Origin: Darksidea phi
Lineage: Eukaryota; Ascomycota; Dothideomycetes; Pleosporales; Lentitheciaceae
DNA: 64,000 bases
Assembly (NCBI GenBank): GCA_030770425.1
Contig: JASJFT010000092.1
Coordinates: forward strand, 1-64,000
Reading direction: 5' to 3'
Below, piece after piece: positions 1 through 10,116 of this stretch. The position numbers and the translations under genes were made by a program. Below the pieces are notes generated by a model. That model was not told where the DNA came from, searched no databases, and saw only the letters and a list, made by a program, of their open reading frames with translations. The first letter of the stretch is position 1. Every line of letters begins with the position of its first letter.

Positions 1-80
1 GGGGCCCAACCGGGGCCCCCCCCCCCCCGCCCCCGGGGGGGGCGCGCGGGGCCCCGGCCCCACCCCCCCCCGGGGGGGGG

Positions 81-115
<35 letters not shown>
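1..115. other. G/C homopolymer stretch at window edge
   Basis: Almost only long C and G runs, including a C run of more than 30 bases near 83-114, ending abruptly at ordinary mixed sequence. This is unlike the rest of the window and looks like low-quality sequence or an assembly artefact at a contig end rather than biology. It is not a TTAGGG-type fungal telomere. Confidence 0.7.
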
Positions 116-116
<1 letters not shown>

Positions 117-1229
117 AAAGAGCCTGGATATTGTGTATTGTAGTGTTTAGAGCGGTTGAAGTTCCATTCAGCGTGGCTTGTGGTTGAATTGGAGCATACC
201 TCTGGTCCTGTTCTAGGTCGTTCGCGTTGCTAAGAGCATCAAAGACGAACTGCATGTAGTCATCTTCTTGCTCGTAGTTGAAATGCAGTCACTGACCGCT
301 ATTCCTGTTGTTGTTAGGATTAGAAGGTACATTTTGCAGATAGTTTTCCGAAGTGGCGTGCTGGATGGCAGCAACTGCTCCTGGGGACACTGGTGACATG
401 GTGAAGGATGGCCCATCCTGTCGTGAATTTAACCCAGTCTTATAAGCGAGTGGACTAACTTCGTTAAGTGAATTAGTAGGTTTGTAATTGCCTGCTCAAG
501 TGTGAAACGGTTGGATGTCTGTTGGGTGGTGTGGAGAATTTTCTCTGTAGCCCAAAAAGAAGCTTTTAAAATGTATTTGGAAAGGCTGTACGGCACTGAG
601 CGCGTATATACGCTGAAAAATACTCAATGTGGTGGCTGATATTGTAACTGTACGATGAAAAGAAGGAGGATTATGAAGCCTATACATTACATTGTGTAGT
701 TATAAGGCCGACAAGAAAAAAGGGGTAGGATGGTGTGTGGGTATAGCACCTCTACTGTGTACAAACTCCTACTGTGTTTCGTGCGGGCCTTACAAAAGAG
801 ACTCCCACTGTGCAAATTTAAAACAAATACACGTAGAGTATTTATGGTGTGCGCAATCCAATAGCAGCGATATGCTCAGTTACATTATGCAGGCGAAGCA
901 GCAAAGTGCCTTGACACAAGCCTAGATAGCATGTGCCCAGAACACAGGCGACCCTTTGCTCAACCACAACTGACAGAACCAACTGCTTACTCGGGCCTAT
1001 CGGCGTTGATTATAACATCTTCACCAGCGACTGCGCCCTTCTTGCCTTTTCCCTTTGCCTTTGGTTTCGCAGTCGCCCCGTTTGGCTTGTGCTTCTTCGA
1101 CTTAGACTGTACTGCCCGTAGGAATTGCACCTTGTTCTCTTCGAATTCCTCTTGGACAGTAAGTCCCCCACTCACGTGGGGTCTCACAGCCTCTCTACCT
1201 GCAGAGTTACTTCCCTTGGCCTTGGTGAG
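116..1229. other. Gene-poor stretch 3' of G1, with repeat copy A
   Basis: No convincing gene. It holds dispersed repeat copy A (about 735-826). On the minus strand, 987-1187 is an open, Lys/Gly/Ala-rich frame that could be a last exon of G1, but no convincing donor joins it to the exon that stops at 1230. Confidence 0.4.
735..826 (+). repeat. Dispersed retroelement-like repeat, copy A
   Basis: About 90 bp nearly identical to 10027-10116 and 30751-30843, sharing the core TACTGTGTACAAACTCCTAC followed by a TGTGTTTCGTGCGG stretch. The 3' end (TGCAAATTTAAAAC) is diverged from the other two copies (TGCAAATCCAAA), and no flanking target-site duplication is visible. It is probably the oldest copy, and its 5' side is disturbed. 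Confidence 0.75.
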
Positions 1230-2500
1230 CTATGGCGGAACTAGCAGGCTCTGGACTGGCTCGGATTCGTTCTGACTCTTTTGCTTTTTACCAGTCGGGG
1301 TAAAGAAAGGGCGCTTGCCAATCCGTTCCAGAAGGCCAGGTTTCATATATTTGCGTGAATTGAATGGTGAAAGTTTGGCAGTTTGCGAAGGTCTAGGAGA
1401 TTCCTGTTTTACCGACGTGAATCGAGGGCTAGGAGATGTCATTCTGTTTCCTTGTGGAAAAGATGGTGGTGGCGCCGTGCCAGATATGCCAGGTTTTAGA
1501 GACTGCAGGCTCTTCTCGCGATTCTTCTGGGCATAGGTCTCAGCTTTGCTCTTGTTGTTGGCTATACGTTCGAGTATGGTCTAAGCGAAAGTCAGCCTGG
1601 CTACTGTTGAGAGTATAAGGATACGTACCTGAGCTGTACCAAGTGGTGCGTATACTAAGTCGCACACTCGTGACTGGTTGGTCATCACATCCCGGCAGAC
1701 TTGTTTGAGGTGCTGAGGCCAGTTAGCGTTTCCACATACACAATAACCGAGGCCGAGAAGCGTACTTTCAGCGTCGTGACAACGCTAGTTATACGAGCGT
1801 AGCAGTTGCCCTCCTGATCTTCCAGAGCACCTCCTGTGGCATCTAACTCACTGGCTCGAAGTCCAGTATAACCGTTGGTGACTTGGTCAATTAGTGCAAC
1901 CTGTGCCAGTCAGCAAGCACATCCTCTGTGAGGTGTTTGGCAAGCAGGTACAAATATGCGTCGACATACTGCCTCAACATCTTTTATGTCATATACACCA
2001 GGTTTGAAATACTCTCGCTCGATGGTTCCCTCATCGTCTAGGGCCCCTTCCAGGTTGACGATTGCCTTGCACATGCCTGAGACCCAGAAATCACGGTAAA
2101 GCACAACTTTAGATATGGTCGGGTCGTCCATTGGCTGTATACTCGGTAGTCTATTGTGCCTGCGGCGGAAGTCGAAGGCCCGTTGCCAACTATCAGGACC
2201 CGTGAAGTGGGGCCGGAAAGACAATCTAGTCTCTGAAAGCGGCGGAAGGCTGTCCAGATAACGGATAACATCTTCCCCCGGAACAGGAGCGATAGGCAGC
2301 GCGTTCGTAGTTGGAGGGATCGCGTTTGCAGAGGGTCGTAGTGGAGGGGCTTCCGCATCTTCCATTGGTATGTCTTCCACAGGGAGCTTCGCGTCTTCGG
2401 CTGCATCAGTAGGAATCGCAGGAGTCGAGAAAGCTGCTCCGACTAGTGTTGTGCTGGATCCGGATTGGTCTTTGTTTTGGGGGGACATAGTAAGCGACAT
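1230..2500 (-). CDS. Uncharacterised family protein G1 (four exons, 372 aa)
   Basis: I cannot name the function. Model: ATG at 2500; exons 2500-1952, 1900-1766, 1712-1629 and 1580-1230; introns of 51, 53 and 48 nt with GTACCT, GTACGC and GTACGT donors and CAG/TAG acceptors, all phase 0. The first 100 residues are Pro/Ala/Glu-rich and look disordered. The shared module follows: a W-Q-R-A...RRRH run, DDPTI, FWVSGM, FKPG, VEAVCRRIF, NGYTGL, VCRDVM, VYAPLG and AETYAQKNREK. The tail is basic and Ser/Pro/Lys-rich. The same blocks recur in G2 (4204-5113), G3 (7205-9037) and G4 (53637-54962). The 3' end is uncertain because a Lys-rich open frame at 1187-987 could be a further exon. Nothing catalytic, secretory or membrane-spanning is visible; the basic tail would fit a nuclear protein, but that is inference. 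Confidence 0.7.
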
Positions 2501-4203
2501 CGCCAGGGCTAAACTGAAGCAGTAAACAATGTGAGGCTAACTATCGCCCTCGAGTTGCGGGCCTCAGCGCCATAAAGGTTTAGGTCTTGTTGTTAGCATC
2601 TAAGAGGCAAGCGGCGTTGGCTCAAACCACAGGCATGTGATATGGCGCAAACTTTGCCTACAAACAGAAATTCGGTTTAGGCCCACACTTGCCCGCTCTC
2701 AAGGTAAGCTTTGTTGTAGAAACAAGAATAATAATCGCTGCAGATCCCAGATGTTCTGGTGAAGAAAACCTGGCAAACTATCGGAAAATTATCGGCAAAG
2801 AATGGTCTGTTTTACGTGTGATCGTGCTAGGCGGAGCAACGAGGTACTGGTTCAATGCAGTCATTGGAAGGCATATATTCCAAGCTTCCTCACAGCGTCA
2901 TGGGCCTTTGGGACGTTATGGACGGATGATGTGAGCCTAGAAAAGGGAATGATAGTACTGATTCGCTCAAAGCACATTTGCATAAATGTGAACGTCGTTA
3001 GAGATGAGTAAGTTAGGGGAGGTTGTGCATCGCGATCGCGAAATAAGTTAGTGTCTAGCGCGAGAGACTGGTCCCTTCTCGAGCGTACACATCAGTTAGT
3101 CCTAAGGGAGCTGTGTTTATCTGTAATAATTCTGGATTGTTCTCCAATCACACCTTATTCGACGTCAACTCGGAACATTGAAAACTTATTGAAGTCACGT
3201 GGTATGACATTCACTCGCAACGTTTGAATGTGGTATGTCCTAGTACGTATAACCTTCTTGGGCGAGGACCAGGTAATGAGTGTAATGCAAGGCAACGCGA
3301 CCGGAAGAAAATCAGGTAGTGTATGTAAATTTATTCTACTCATGTACAGATTCAGATTTCGCTCGTTCTAGTCATAGAAACTATGCAACCTTTTCTATAT
3401 ATACAGTAGCAGTAAACGAAGGCCTTCTAAAAGTCTATGACAAAGGGGCCACTTACTCATGCACTAATCACAAAGCGAAACGACAGTGTTCCGCTCGCTG
3501 ATGGTTCTCCAACATAACCGACTATTATATTTGAGACGTATTTATTCTGGACGTTTGTATAATGTCTCCTCAGGATTGAGTATTCTCCTTTTAGCGAAGG
3601 GACGTCCGGTGGCCGCATCGCCCTCGTTATCTCTGCCGTCGCGACTGCGCTTCTCGAGGTGGATAACCCATTGAAGCCCATCGGATCGCCCTCAGTATCG
3701 CCTCTGAGAGCTAATCCAGTTTTACCAGGTGTGCTCGAAATCATATACGACTGACTGAATGATGGATTTGTCAAAGCGCTAGTTCGAACACCAGAGCTAC
3801 GGCTTTGTATGGCGGTAAGCCTACTTGTGATACTGATAGGTTTGATATCTTTCCTGTTAGTCTTGCTTTTTTTGGGTCTCCGAATGGAATAGAAGTACCG
3901 GCTGTAGTTGCAGCTTCATCAATGTCCCCATTTCCTTGAGCAGTAGTAACTGTTGCCACAGACGCTGGCGATGTACGCTTCGAAGATCGTACTTCCTCAT
4001 CAGCTTGCTCGCTTGGAGCAATAGGATTGGTGTCTGAGATGTGCCGTTTTGCTACTGCAAATAATTCAGCCTTCTTCGCATTGCCCAATTATTGTGTTTC
4101 TTTGCTCTACCATCTATTAGCTCCAAATGGTTTCGATCTGAGCCTCCATTACACTCAACGTCTTTGAAGGACCATTCACTAGCTGCATGATCTTCGTGTC
4201 CTT
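2501..4203. other. Intergenic DNA and unresolved 3' part of G2
   Basis: 2501-3450 shows no supportable gene on either strand. 3457-4203 (minus) contains decayed or unspliced C-terminal sequence of G2. The frame after the G2 stop still reads a KIMQLVNGP segment equivalent to the family FVN.P block, and a later frame carries a WAMRRRL run equivalent to YAQKNRE in G1. I could not build a clean exon chain through it. Confidence 0.4.
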
Positions 4204-5113
4204 CTAAAACACGTTCTTGCAGATGCGTTTGTCTAACTATGGCGTTATTAGCAAACGAGAATAAAATAAGATGATAAAAGCGCACCTCAAGCGCCATGGC
4301 GACAGTCAAAAGGCGTGTTTTGCAATTCGTTGCGCGACGTTTCGCATATCTACCTTCCTTCGTTGACGGACCGCTGAATCCAACCACACAACGATGGACC
4401 AGACCCTTCTGTTACGAAGATTAAAGAGCGAAAGGGCTGCAATGAAGTGGAATGGTACCTACCAAGTTTGCTCTACATGTAGCCTCTACAGTTTTCGGGT
4501 CGATCTTGCCGGGCTTGAACATTCCGACCTCGGGACAACATGGGTCATTAACACGCTTGTCGATAGACACCATCTTATCATAGAGAAGCTTGAGATAATC
4601 TTCGGACCTGTTAATGATGTAGTGGAGACCTTCCATGGCTTCCGGCGTTCGAGAAGCAGTTGTAATCGGGCGGTACCTGTACGCGATGGCCCCGGCCCGA
4701 TGATCCTGAAAGAATGGAGGATTAGCCGCCGCGGATACCTCTGAAGTGATGGCACTAGAGGTAGTAGAGACGGCATAAGCCCCGGCACCACATGCTGTGC
4801 CGATACTATACGTCTCATTGTTCGAGGGTGAAGTGGCGTTGTTTTTTAGCACTCCATGCACGCTCCTTAGGAAGTCGGCAGATGGGTTCCCGAGTCCGGT
4901 TAAAGCTTCTGCGTACAGCTCCGCATAAGGTGATTTCCGCACGGTGGAGGTTTGGAGTGTATCTACGACTATAGTTATCATCATGCGTCGATCCATTAGG
5001 ATCGAGTGGTAACTAAATAAGGGATACTCACCAGCACCGCCCGTAGTCGGTAGGCTAACCGAAAGGGAGCCGACTGCTGGCGGACTTGCGCTTTTCGGTG
5101 TGTGAGAGGCCAT
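4204..5113 (-). pseudogene. Uncharacterised family member G2, interrupted by a stop codon
   Basis: Second member of the G1 family. Model: ATG at 5113; exons 5113-5032, 4968-4463, 4408-4286 and 4236 onward; introns of 63, 54 and 49 nt with GTGAGT, GTAGGT and GTGCGC donors. The protein starts MASHTPKSASPP and carries the blocks MFKPGKID, KTVEATCR, VVGFSGP and DKRICKNV. Immediately afterwards the frame hits TAG (4206-4204), exactly where the module continues in its paralogs. Beyond the TAG the same frame resumes homology (KIMQLVNGP against IRLFVNHP in G4). Translation would stop after 247 residues. Introns 2 and 3 match G1 introns 1 and 2 in position and phase. CAG to TAG by repeat-induced point mutation, a point nonsense change, or a sequencing error would all explain the stop. 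Called a pseudogene with reservation. Confidence 0.55.
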
Positions 5114-5554
5114 GTTGAAAAGTTTGTTCGTATTTAGCTCGTTACAGAAACGGTGGCGTTTGGTCGATTGCTGTTCGAACTTTTCAACGGTGAGGCGCGC
5201 GCTATAGTTAAAAGGCGAGTTAATTGCTTTAACTAGGTGATGTGCGCTCCAACTATCACTACTAGCGAGTTCTAGCAAGTCACTGTGAGTGAACGTTTTG
5301 AGCTTGCAAGCTTCTCTGTTCGGCGAGCCTTCTTTTTCCCTTTTATTTTCTAGACCGTTATGGATGGTTTTCGCATCATTCAATAGGTCGCAATCCGTGA
5401 GACACAATATAAATCACCAGATCTACCGTCTACCGAATGCATCTACCACTAGATGACCCAGCGTTAATATGTAAACTCTCTTCCAAGCCGGATCAGTGCT
5501 TCATAAGCGACGATATAGGCTTCCTCATATTTTGGTAGCAAGCGAAAGTTATCC

Positions 5555-5941
5555 ATGGATCATGACCGGGGTTTTCAGCCTCCCACGAAACAAAAAAAAA
5601 ATTATGCATGGATGGAAGGTAGGGATGATAGCGCGTACGTAGGTGAAGAAGACGATGAGAACAATGAAACGAATGTAAGTACTTCTAATCGCGGCCGACT
5701 CGTTCCATCTGGCTCCAACTGTGCACTGCGCAGGAATACTTTGGGTACTCAACTAACACCATGCCATTCATTAAATAACAAGTTCCCGGACATTATTATA
5801 CCCTATAACAGTACACTGGTATCCGCAACCACCAACCCTGAGCGAGCAGCTTACAGGTGGGTTAACGCTCTAAGCTCGACGATACTGGAGACTACGGATG
5901 GTATACAACATTGCACTCCGTTATGCGTGACATACAGATGA
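5555..5941 (+). CDS. Weak candidate ORF, 128 aa, unknown
   Basis: ATG at 5555, single frame to 5941. It has an acidic stretch (EEDDENNETN) and, near the end, a short RWVNAL run loosely like the FWV block of the family. No domain is recognised. It overlaps an alternative minus-strand model and may be a fragment of a decayed family member or non-coding. Confidence 0.2.
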   Translation: MDHDRGFQPPTKQKKNYAWMEGRDDSAYVGEEDDENNETNVSTSNRGRLVPSGSNCALRRNTLGTQLTPCHSLNNKFPDIIIPYNSTLVSATTNPERAAYRWVNALSSTILETTDGIQHCTPLCVTYR

Positions 5942-6510
5942 CCTGGAAACCTCGAAGCTGGGTCAAGAGATCGCTTACTTCGTACCTGAGGTTCGCTAGG
6001 GGTGGGTTGCGTTGAGCGGGTGATGCATTCAATTGGCTTCGCTGACCAAATGCGGAGTAACGAAGAGAACTGTCAGCTGCACAGGAGTATGTGTGGCCTT
6101 GGCCTACAAAAGACTGGCGATATCTCATCTCGCAAGGCAAATGTGCTTGTATGTCATGCTCAAACGTGCGCTCATCCATGCAGTACTTCGATAGCCAAGT
6201 CAACACAGTAGTTGAGAGGTAGACAAGATCCGATGCTTGCTTGCGTGACAGTGGCCCGTCAATCATGCTCAAAAGAATTGTAAGCTCGCATATGTCCAAG
6301 GTTTATCGGATCAACTTACGCGATTGCATTGCGATCGATATGATTGAGATTCGGTGTCATCTGCTTATAGCAGCAGTGAGCCGACCGGTGAATCGCGCGT
6401 CGCCCACCGATGATGATAGAAAAGGTCCAACTAGAATAATGGTCACACTTCCTCTCAGTACACCGATTAATATCTTTGCTGCGTGGGGCTTCTGGGAAAC
6501 GCATCATGGC
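5892..6510 (-). CDS. Weak candidate two-exon gene, unknown
   Basis: ATG near 6507. An exon ending at a GTAAGT donor (about 6317) can join at a TTTTGAG acceptor (about 6269) to a longer open frame that runs to 5892 and includes MDGPLSRKQASDL-type sequence (the I after M omitted). No family is recognised and codon use is not distinctive. Support is only the splice signals and an open frame of about 190 codons. Confidence 0.2.
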
Positions 6511-7204
6511 ACCTAAGAGCAGCGCATATGACTTCTGTCTTGAGCATGACCCAAAACCAAGGCAACAATGCAGTGCTGCCGCGGAAACTCTTGTGTTTGC
6601 GATGACGGAATTGAAAGGTTAAAGTGAGGAGGGGAAGGGCGTGTGATGCTCAATTTGCACTAGTTCCCATAAGGGCAGTCGCATCCTACCAGTTCCCTGG
6701 TGTAACTCACTCCATTAGATATCGTAGCGTTTAGTGAGTTAAACTCCCGATAAGCTGGAAAAGCGTTGAATGTTTTGGAGGACCGTTTTTCAAAATAATG
6801 ATACAGTTCGTAGTGATACATACTAAGAGATACATTGGTCGGACCCGCGCTAAGCGAATATTGACGCAATAAAGCTCACGGAAATATCCTTGCTGCTCCA
6901 ACCCTACAACAACTACAACCGAACGACAACGACGTCCTTCCAAGAACAAACAAAGCTGGAAGTTAATAAATATAGAAACGAAGAAAAAAGTCCCCGGCAA
7001 TCTAGCGAAAAAACCTGTATATAAAAACACCGGCCATCGTCATCGATACTGCCGCTTACACTAGTGGTCCATATAAGTGACTCGGGTAGAAAAACGATAT
7101 GAAGTGCAAGAAGCATGAATAGTCTCGACTCAACATGCTGTTTATGTCAAGATGCCTCAGAGATGGTACTTCAGTCGAGAACTGAAAAATAATGATCGCT
7201 TTCC

Positions 7205-9037
7205 TCAACCGCGGTCGTCGTTCAGGTTCTCGGAAGATTGATGGTATGGGAATTGTGGGACGCCATGTTGATTTGACCAAATTTCCTCAAAGGACTGCCC
7301 CTCATTGAGCTCGCCTGTCTGCTGTGAGAAGTTTAAAAATGCCGCATCGGGGTTCTGCTCGAAAATATTTGAGCTGATGCCGACGCGCGATGGGTCTCCA
7401 GAGGGCCAAGCCCAGGGCCGGTCCAGAAAAGATTCAGTATCAGGATAGGCTGGGACACAGGTTCGATCATATGCTTGCATAGATGGCCATGCCTCCACCG
7501 GGATGCCTGAAAGCCTTGTCATATTGGGCGAAGCAGGCGAGGAAAGGTGGCATTGCACCAGAGATGGAGGTGGGAGAAAGGGGGAATTCGGGGCCTTTGA
7601 CATGGTCTTTTGGTACTGTATAGGAGTATGCATGGATTGCGGTGACATGGAGTTCGTGTGATTGACGCCGAAAGAGCGAGGTTGCGCCGAGTTAAAGTTT
7701 CCAGTGTGTCTAACCACGGGTATTCCTCTCGGCAGGGTCGCCGGGCTTGCAATCATATTTGTGGGCGGCGTCGTGTAACGCGGGTGCGCTCGTGGCTGCC
7801 GTGGAGGAGGATCCGGAGTATGACTAACAACGTGTACGTCTCTTGTGCTTGACAAAAGACTGGAAGAAGTTCGAGTCCTGGTAGTCGGCTTCAGAGTGAT
7901 CCTCCTGCTCTTGGACGACTTTGTAGCTGTATCGTCTTCTGCGTCCTTAGGCCTTCCACGTTTGCTGTTTCCCAAACGATTTTGATACTTACGGTTGGCG
8001 TACGCCTTGGGCGCGTTGACGAACATTCGGATCTGACAAGCGGAGTTCATCACATCCTCGCAGATTGTCTTCTCCTCTTCGAGTGCTCGAATGACGTTGT
8101 CTAACCGGGCAGCGCAGTCAACGTCTCGATCTTCATCTTCACCCTTTCGATCGTCGGCGACGTAGTCATTATGTTCCCATCCCCTGTAACCTTTCTTTGC
8201 TTGCTCAAGCAAGCAGTCGAGCACTTTGTGAGAATATGCTTCGACCAGAGAGGACTTGTAGTACGCTCCATAGACCCATCTCTTCATGGCGATCGATTTC
8301 TCGTTATCTCTTGCCTTATCACCGCGGGTCATTGCGTTGTAGATGCGCTCGACATGGCGCAGGCGATTTTGCTCAATATCGAGAATGGAACTATCAGAAT
8401 CCGGAGGGCGGTACGGCATTCTTGTACCCCTTGTTTCAAATTTCCGAAAACTTTTCGCGCTTTCGGAGTCGTGGAACTGTCCCCCAAATGGTTTGAAGGT
8501 GGTCGCACGCACAACTCTCGCAGGTCGTGCAGTGGGCTCCGGTGCGTTCTGCCTGTAATAGGGTGCTTGCGTAAGAGGCGACCTTCTATTAGAAGGATCA
8601 GACAGGGGAGGATCGTGCGAGTTGTATTGCAGAAAGGAGCTCTCACTCCTTCGTTTGAGATCCCGGCCGCTTTGGCCAGGCTCTTCAGCAGCCTTCTCGA
8701 TGCCACGTAGAAGCACCCCCTCATTTCCAACAGCGAGAGATATATCAGGCTGCCACGGGAAGCTCCTCTCCGAATTGATGCTGACATTCGGAAAATTGTA
8801 GGGGCGGGGGTGGGGTTCGTTTGTAGCATCGACAGCACCGCCATAATCTTCGTTGCACGGTTCGCTGAGGTCTGGAGGCAGCCTCGCATGCTGATGTGTG
8901 TATGCAGTGATATAGCCCTCAAAGTACGGAGCGTGAGGATGATTGTTTTCGCCGGGAGTAACATAACATCCTTCAGGAGGGGTCTCTTGGCCGTTACACT
9001 CGCCCTGGTTGCTCGGCGAAGGGGGCTGCTCCTTCAT
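7205..9037 (-). CDS. Uncharacterised family protein G3 with AT-hook (610 aa)
   Basis: Third and longest family member. One uninterrupted frame runs from ATG 9037 to a stop at 7205. The first 240 residues are Pro/Ser/Asn-rich and probably disordered. The module occupies roughly residues 245-390: YNAMTRGDK, RWVYGAYY, a VEAYSHKVLDCLL run, KKGYRGWEH, then TICEDVMN, QIRMFVNAP and KAYANRKYQNR. Directly after comes KRGRPK, a textbook AT-hook core (GRP flanked by basic residues), suggesting binding in the minor groove of A/T-rich DNA. The remaining 200 residues are low-complexity, rich in Pro, Ser, Gln and Asn. A CTAACACC...GCATAG branch/acceptor pattern lies just upstream of the ATG (about 9063-9084), so a leader exon or 5'-UTR intron is likely. 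Unlike G1 and G2, no intron interrupts the module. A nuclear or chromatin role is inference from the AT-hook alone. Confidence 0.75.
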   Translation of the reverse strand: MKEQPPSPSNQGECNGQETPPEGCYVTPGENNHPHAPYFEGYITAYTHQHARLPPDLSEPCNEDYGGAVDATNEPHPRPYNFPNVSINSERSFPWQPDISLAVGNEGVLLRGIEKAAEEPGQSGRDLKRRSESSFLQYNSHDPPLSDPSNRRSPLTQAPYYRQNAPEPTARPARVVRATTFKPFGGQFHDSESAKSFRKFETRGTRMPYRPPDSDSSILDIEQNRLRHVERIYNAMTRGDKARDNEKSIAMKRWVYGAYYKSSLVEAYSHKVLDCLLEQAKKGYRGWEHNDYVADDRKGEDEDRDVDCAARLDNVIRALEEEKTICEDVMNSACQIRMFVNAPKAYANRKYQNRLGNSKRGRPKDAEDDTATKSSKSRRITLKPTTRTRTSSSLLSSTRDVHVVSHTPDPPPRQPRAHPRYTTPPTNMIASPATLPRGIPVVRHTGNFNSAQPRSFGVNHTNSMSPQSMHTPIQYQKTMSKAPNSPFLPPPSLVQCHLSSPASPNMTRLSGIPVEAWPSMQAYDRTCVPAYPDTESFLDRPWAWPSGDPSRVGISSNIFEQNPDAAFLNFSQQTGELNEGQSFEEIWSNQHGVPQFPYHQSSENLNDDRG

Positions 9038-9923
9038 TGATTTGCGGTAATCAATATCGCCTATGCAGGGTCGCGAAAGGTGTTAGAAGAAGCAAGGAAG
9101 AGTGACTATAGAGGCTTGCAGAAGCAGAAGTTGCGTCCAGGGGTCCGTGGATAAGGAGTCTGTCCGTGAAGATATGCGTTGGAGGGTTCGAGGTGGACGA
9201 TTGAGGAGTTGTGAAAGGATTTAAATGTGATGACCAACGCTTCCCGGATCCAGAACGCCGGGTCAACAGTATGGTAGCCTGAAGCATTTACTGATTGCTT
9301 CTTGAAGGCTGTGACCTGGCGATGCGTTGGTAGTGTGAGCCTGGATATTGAATGAGGGGGTTGTAACCGGCTCTTCGGAACAGTGCCGTTGACTACGCGG
9401 TATTGGTCCGATCCATCTCGGAGGCGGTGAGTTGGAGGAAGGTAAGAAAGGCTCTTCCTTGTCGAACACTCGCTATCGAATATCGGCGATTGGAGGAGAT
9501 CGCATTTGTGCTTGTAGGCATAGAGACGCGCTATTGAGTTCAAGCGTCAGAGAAGGTCTCAGGTTGAAGTCTAGCGCAAAGGGTGTTGGCAATGTAAGGA
9601 CATCGTGACTTCACTATCAATATGAACTATGATTACTTCACCAAATCAGCGCTCAATACATACTAAGTGAAGGTAATTGCATTTAAGAGGCTAGCCTTAA
9701 CGCAATGTGCAATTAACGCCGCTATGAGGGGAATGGTCAAAGAGCAAATGACTTGGCTTTGTAAAAAAGAAGCAAAGAGACTTGAACAGGCCGAGCATGA
9801 ATGGCATTCATGACATCATCACCCAAGGCTCTCGCGGCTCTGCAATAGGGCACATTATCCGCAAAGCATGAAAAGGGAAAGGCATCGTAGCATCATTCTA
9901 AAAGATAAACCTAAGACAACATT

Positions 9924-9938
9924 ATTTCCACAAACAAG
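9924..9938 (+). repeat. 15-bp direct repeat, left flank of copy B
   Basis: ATTTCCACAAACAAG, repeated perfectly at 10117-10131. Read as the target-site duplication of repeat copy B; bases on either side differ between the two occurrences. Confidence 0.75.
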
Positions 9939-10116
9939 GTCTCCCAACCGCCTCAATGTTCGAAACATCACCTTGTCGGCATCTCACGATCGACAGTACT
10001 GTGTACAGCTCTATTATCGTGTATAAGGTGTGGGTATAGCCTCTACTGTGTACAAACTCCTACTGTGTTTCGTGCGGACCTTACAAACAGACACCAACTA
10101 TGCAAATCCAAATCAA
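9939..10116 (+). mobile_element. Retroelement-like repeat copy B (178 bp, 15-bp TSD)
   Basis: The element is bounded by perfect 15-bp direct repeats (9924-9938 and 10117-10131). Its 3' half (about 10015-10115) matches copies A and C, including CGTGTATAAGGTGT and TACTGTGTACAAACTCCTAC. The 5' 75 bp are absent from copy C. A GTTCGAAAC stretch near 9960 is similar to a pol III B box, but no good A box is seen. No terminal inverted repeats and no ORF. TSD length and variable 5' ends fit target-primed reverse transcription, so it is probably a SINE or the 3' tail of a LINE. Confidence 0.7.

Larger units (their letters stand above)
5114..7204. other. Gene-poor stretch between G2 and G3
   Basis: No firmly supported gene. 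Two weak candidates are listed separately (5555-5941 plus and 5892-6510 minus); they overlap, so at most one is likely to be real. 6511-7204 shows only short, hydrophobic, low-quality frames. Confidence 0.4.

Noticed and set aside
987..1187. Lys-rich frame as the last exon of G1
   Set aside because: Composition is suggestive, but no convincing donor links it after the exon that stops at 1230, so it was left out of the gene model.
5555..6510. A fifth family member between G2 and G3
   Set aside because: A short RWVNAL run looks like the FWV block, but no further blocks follow in any frame I tried.
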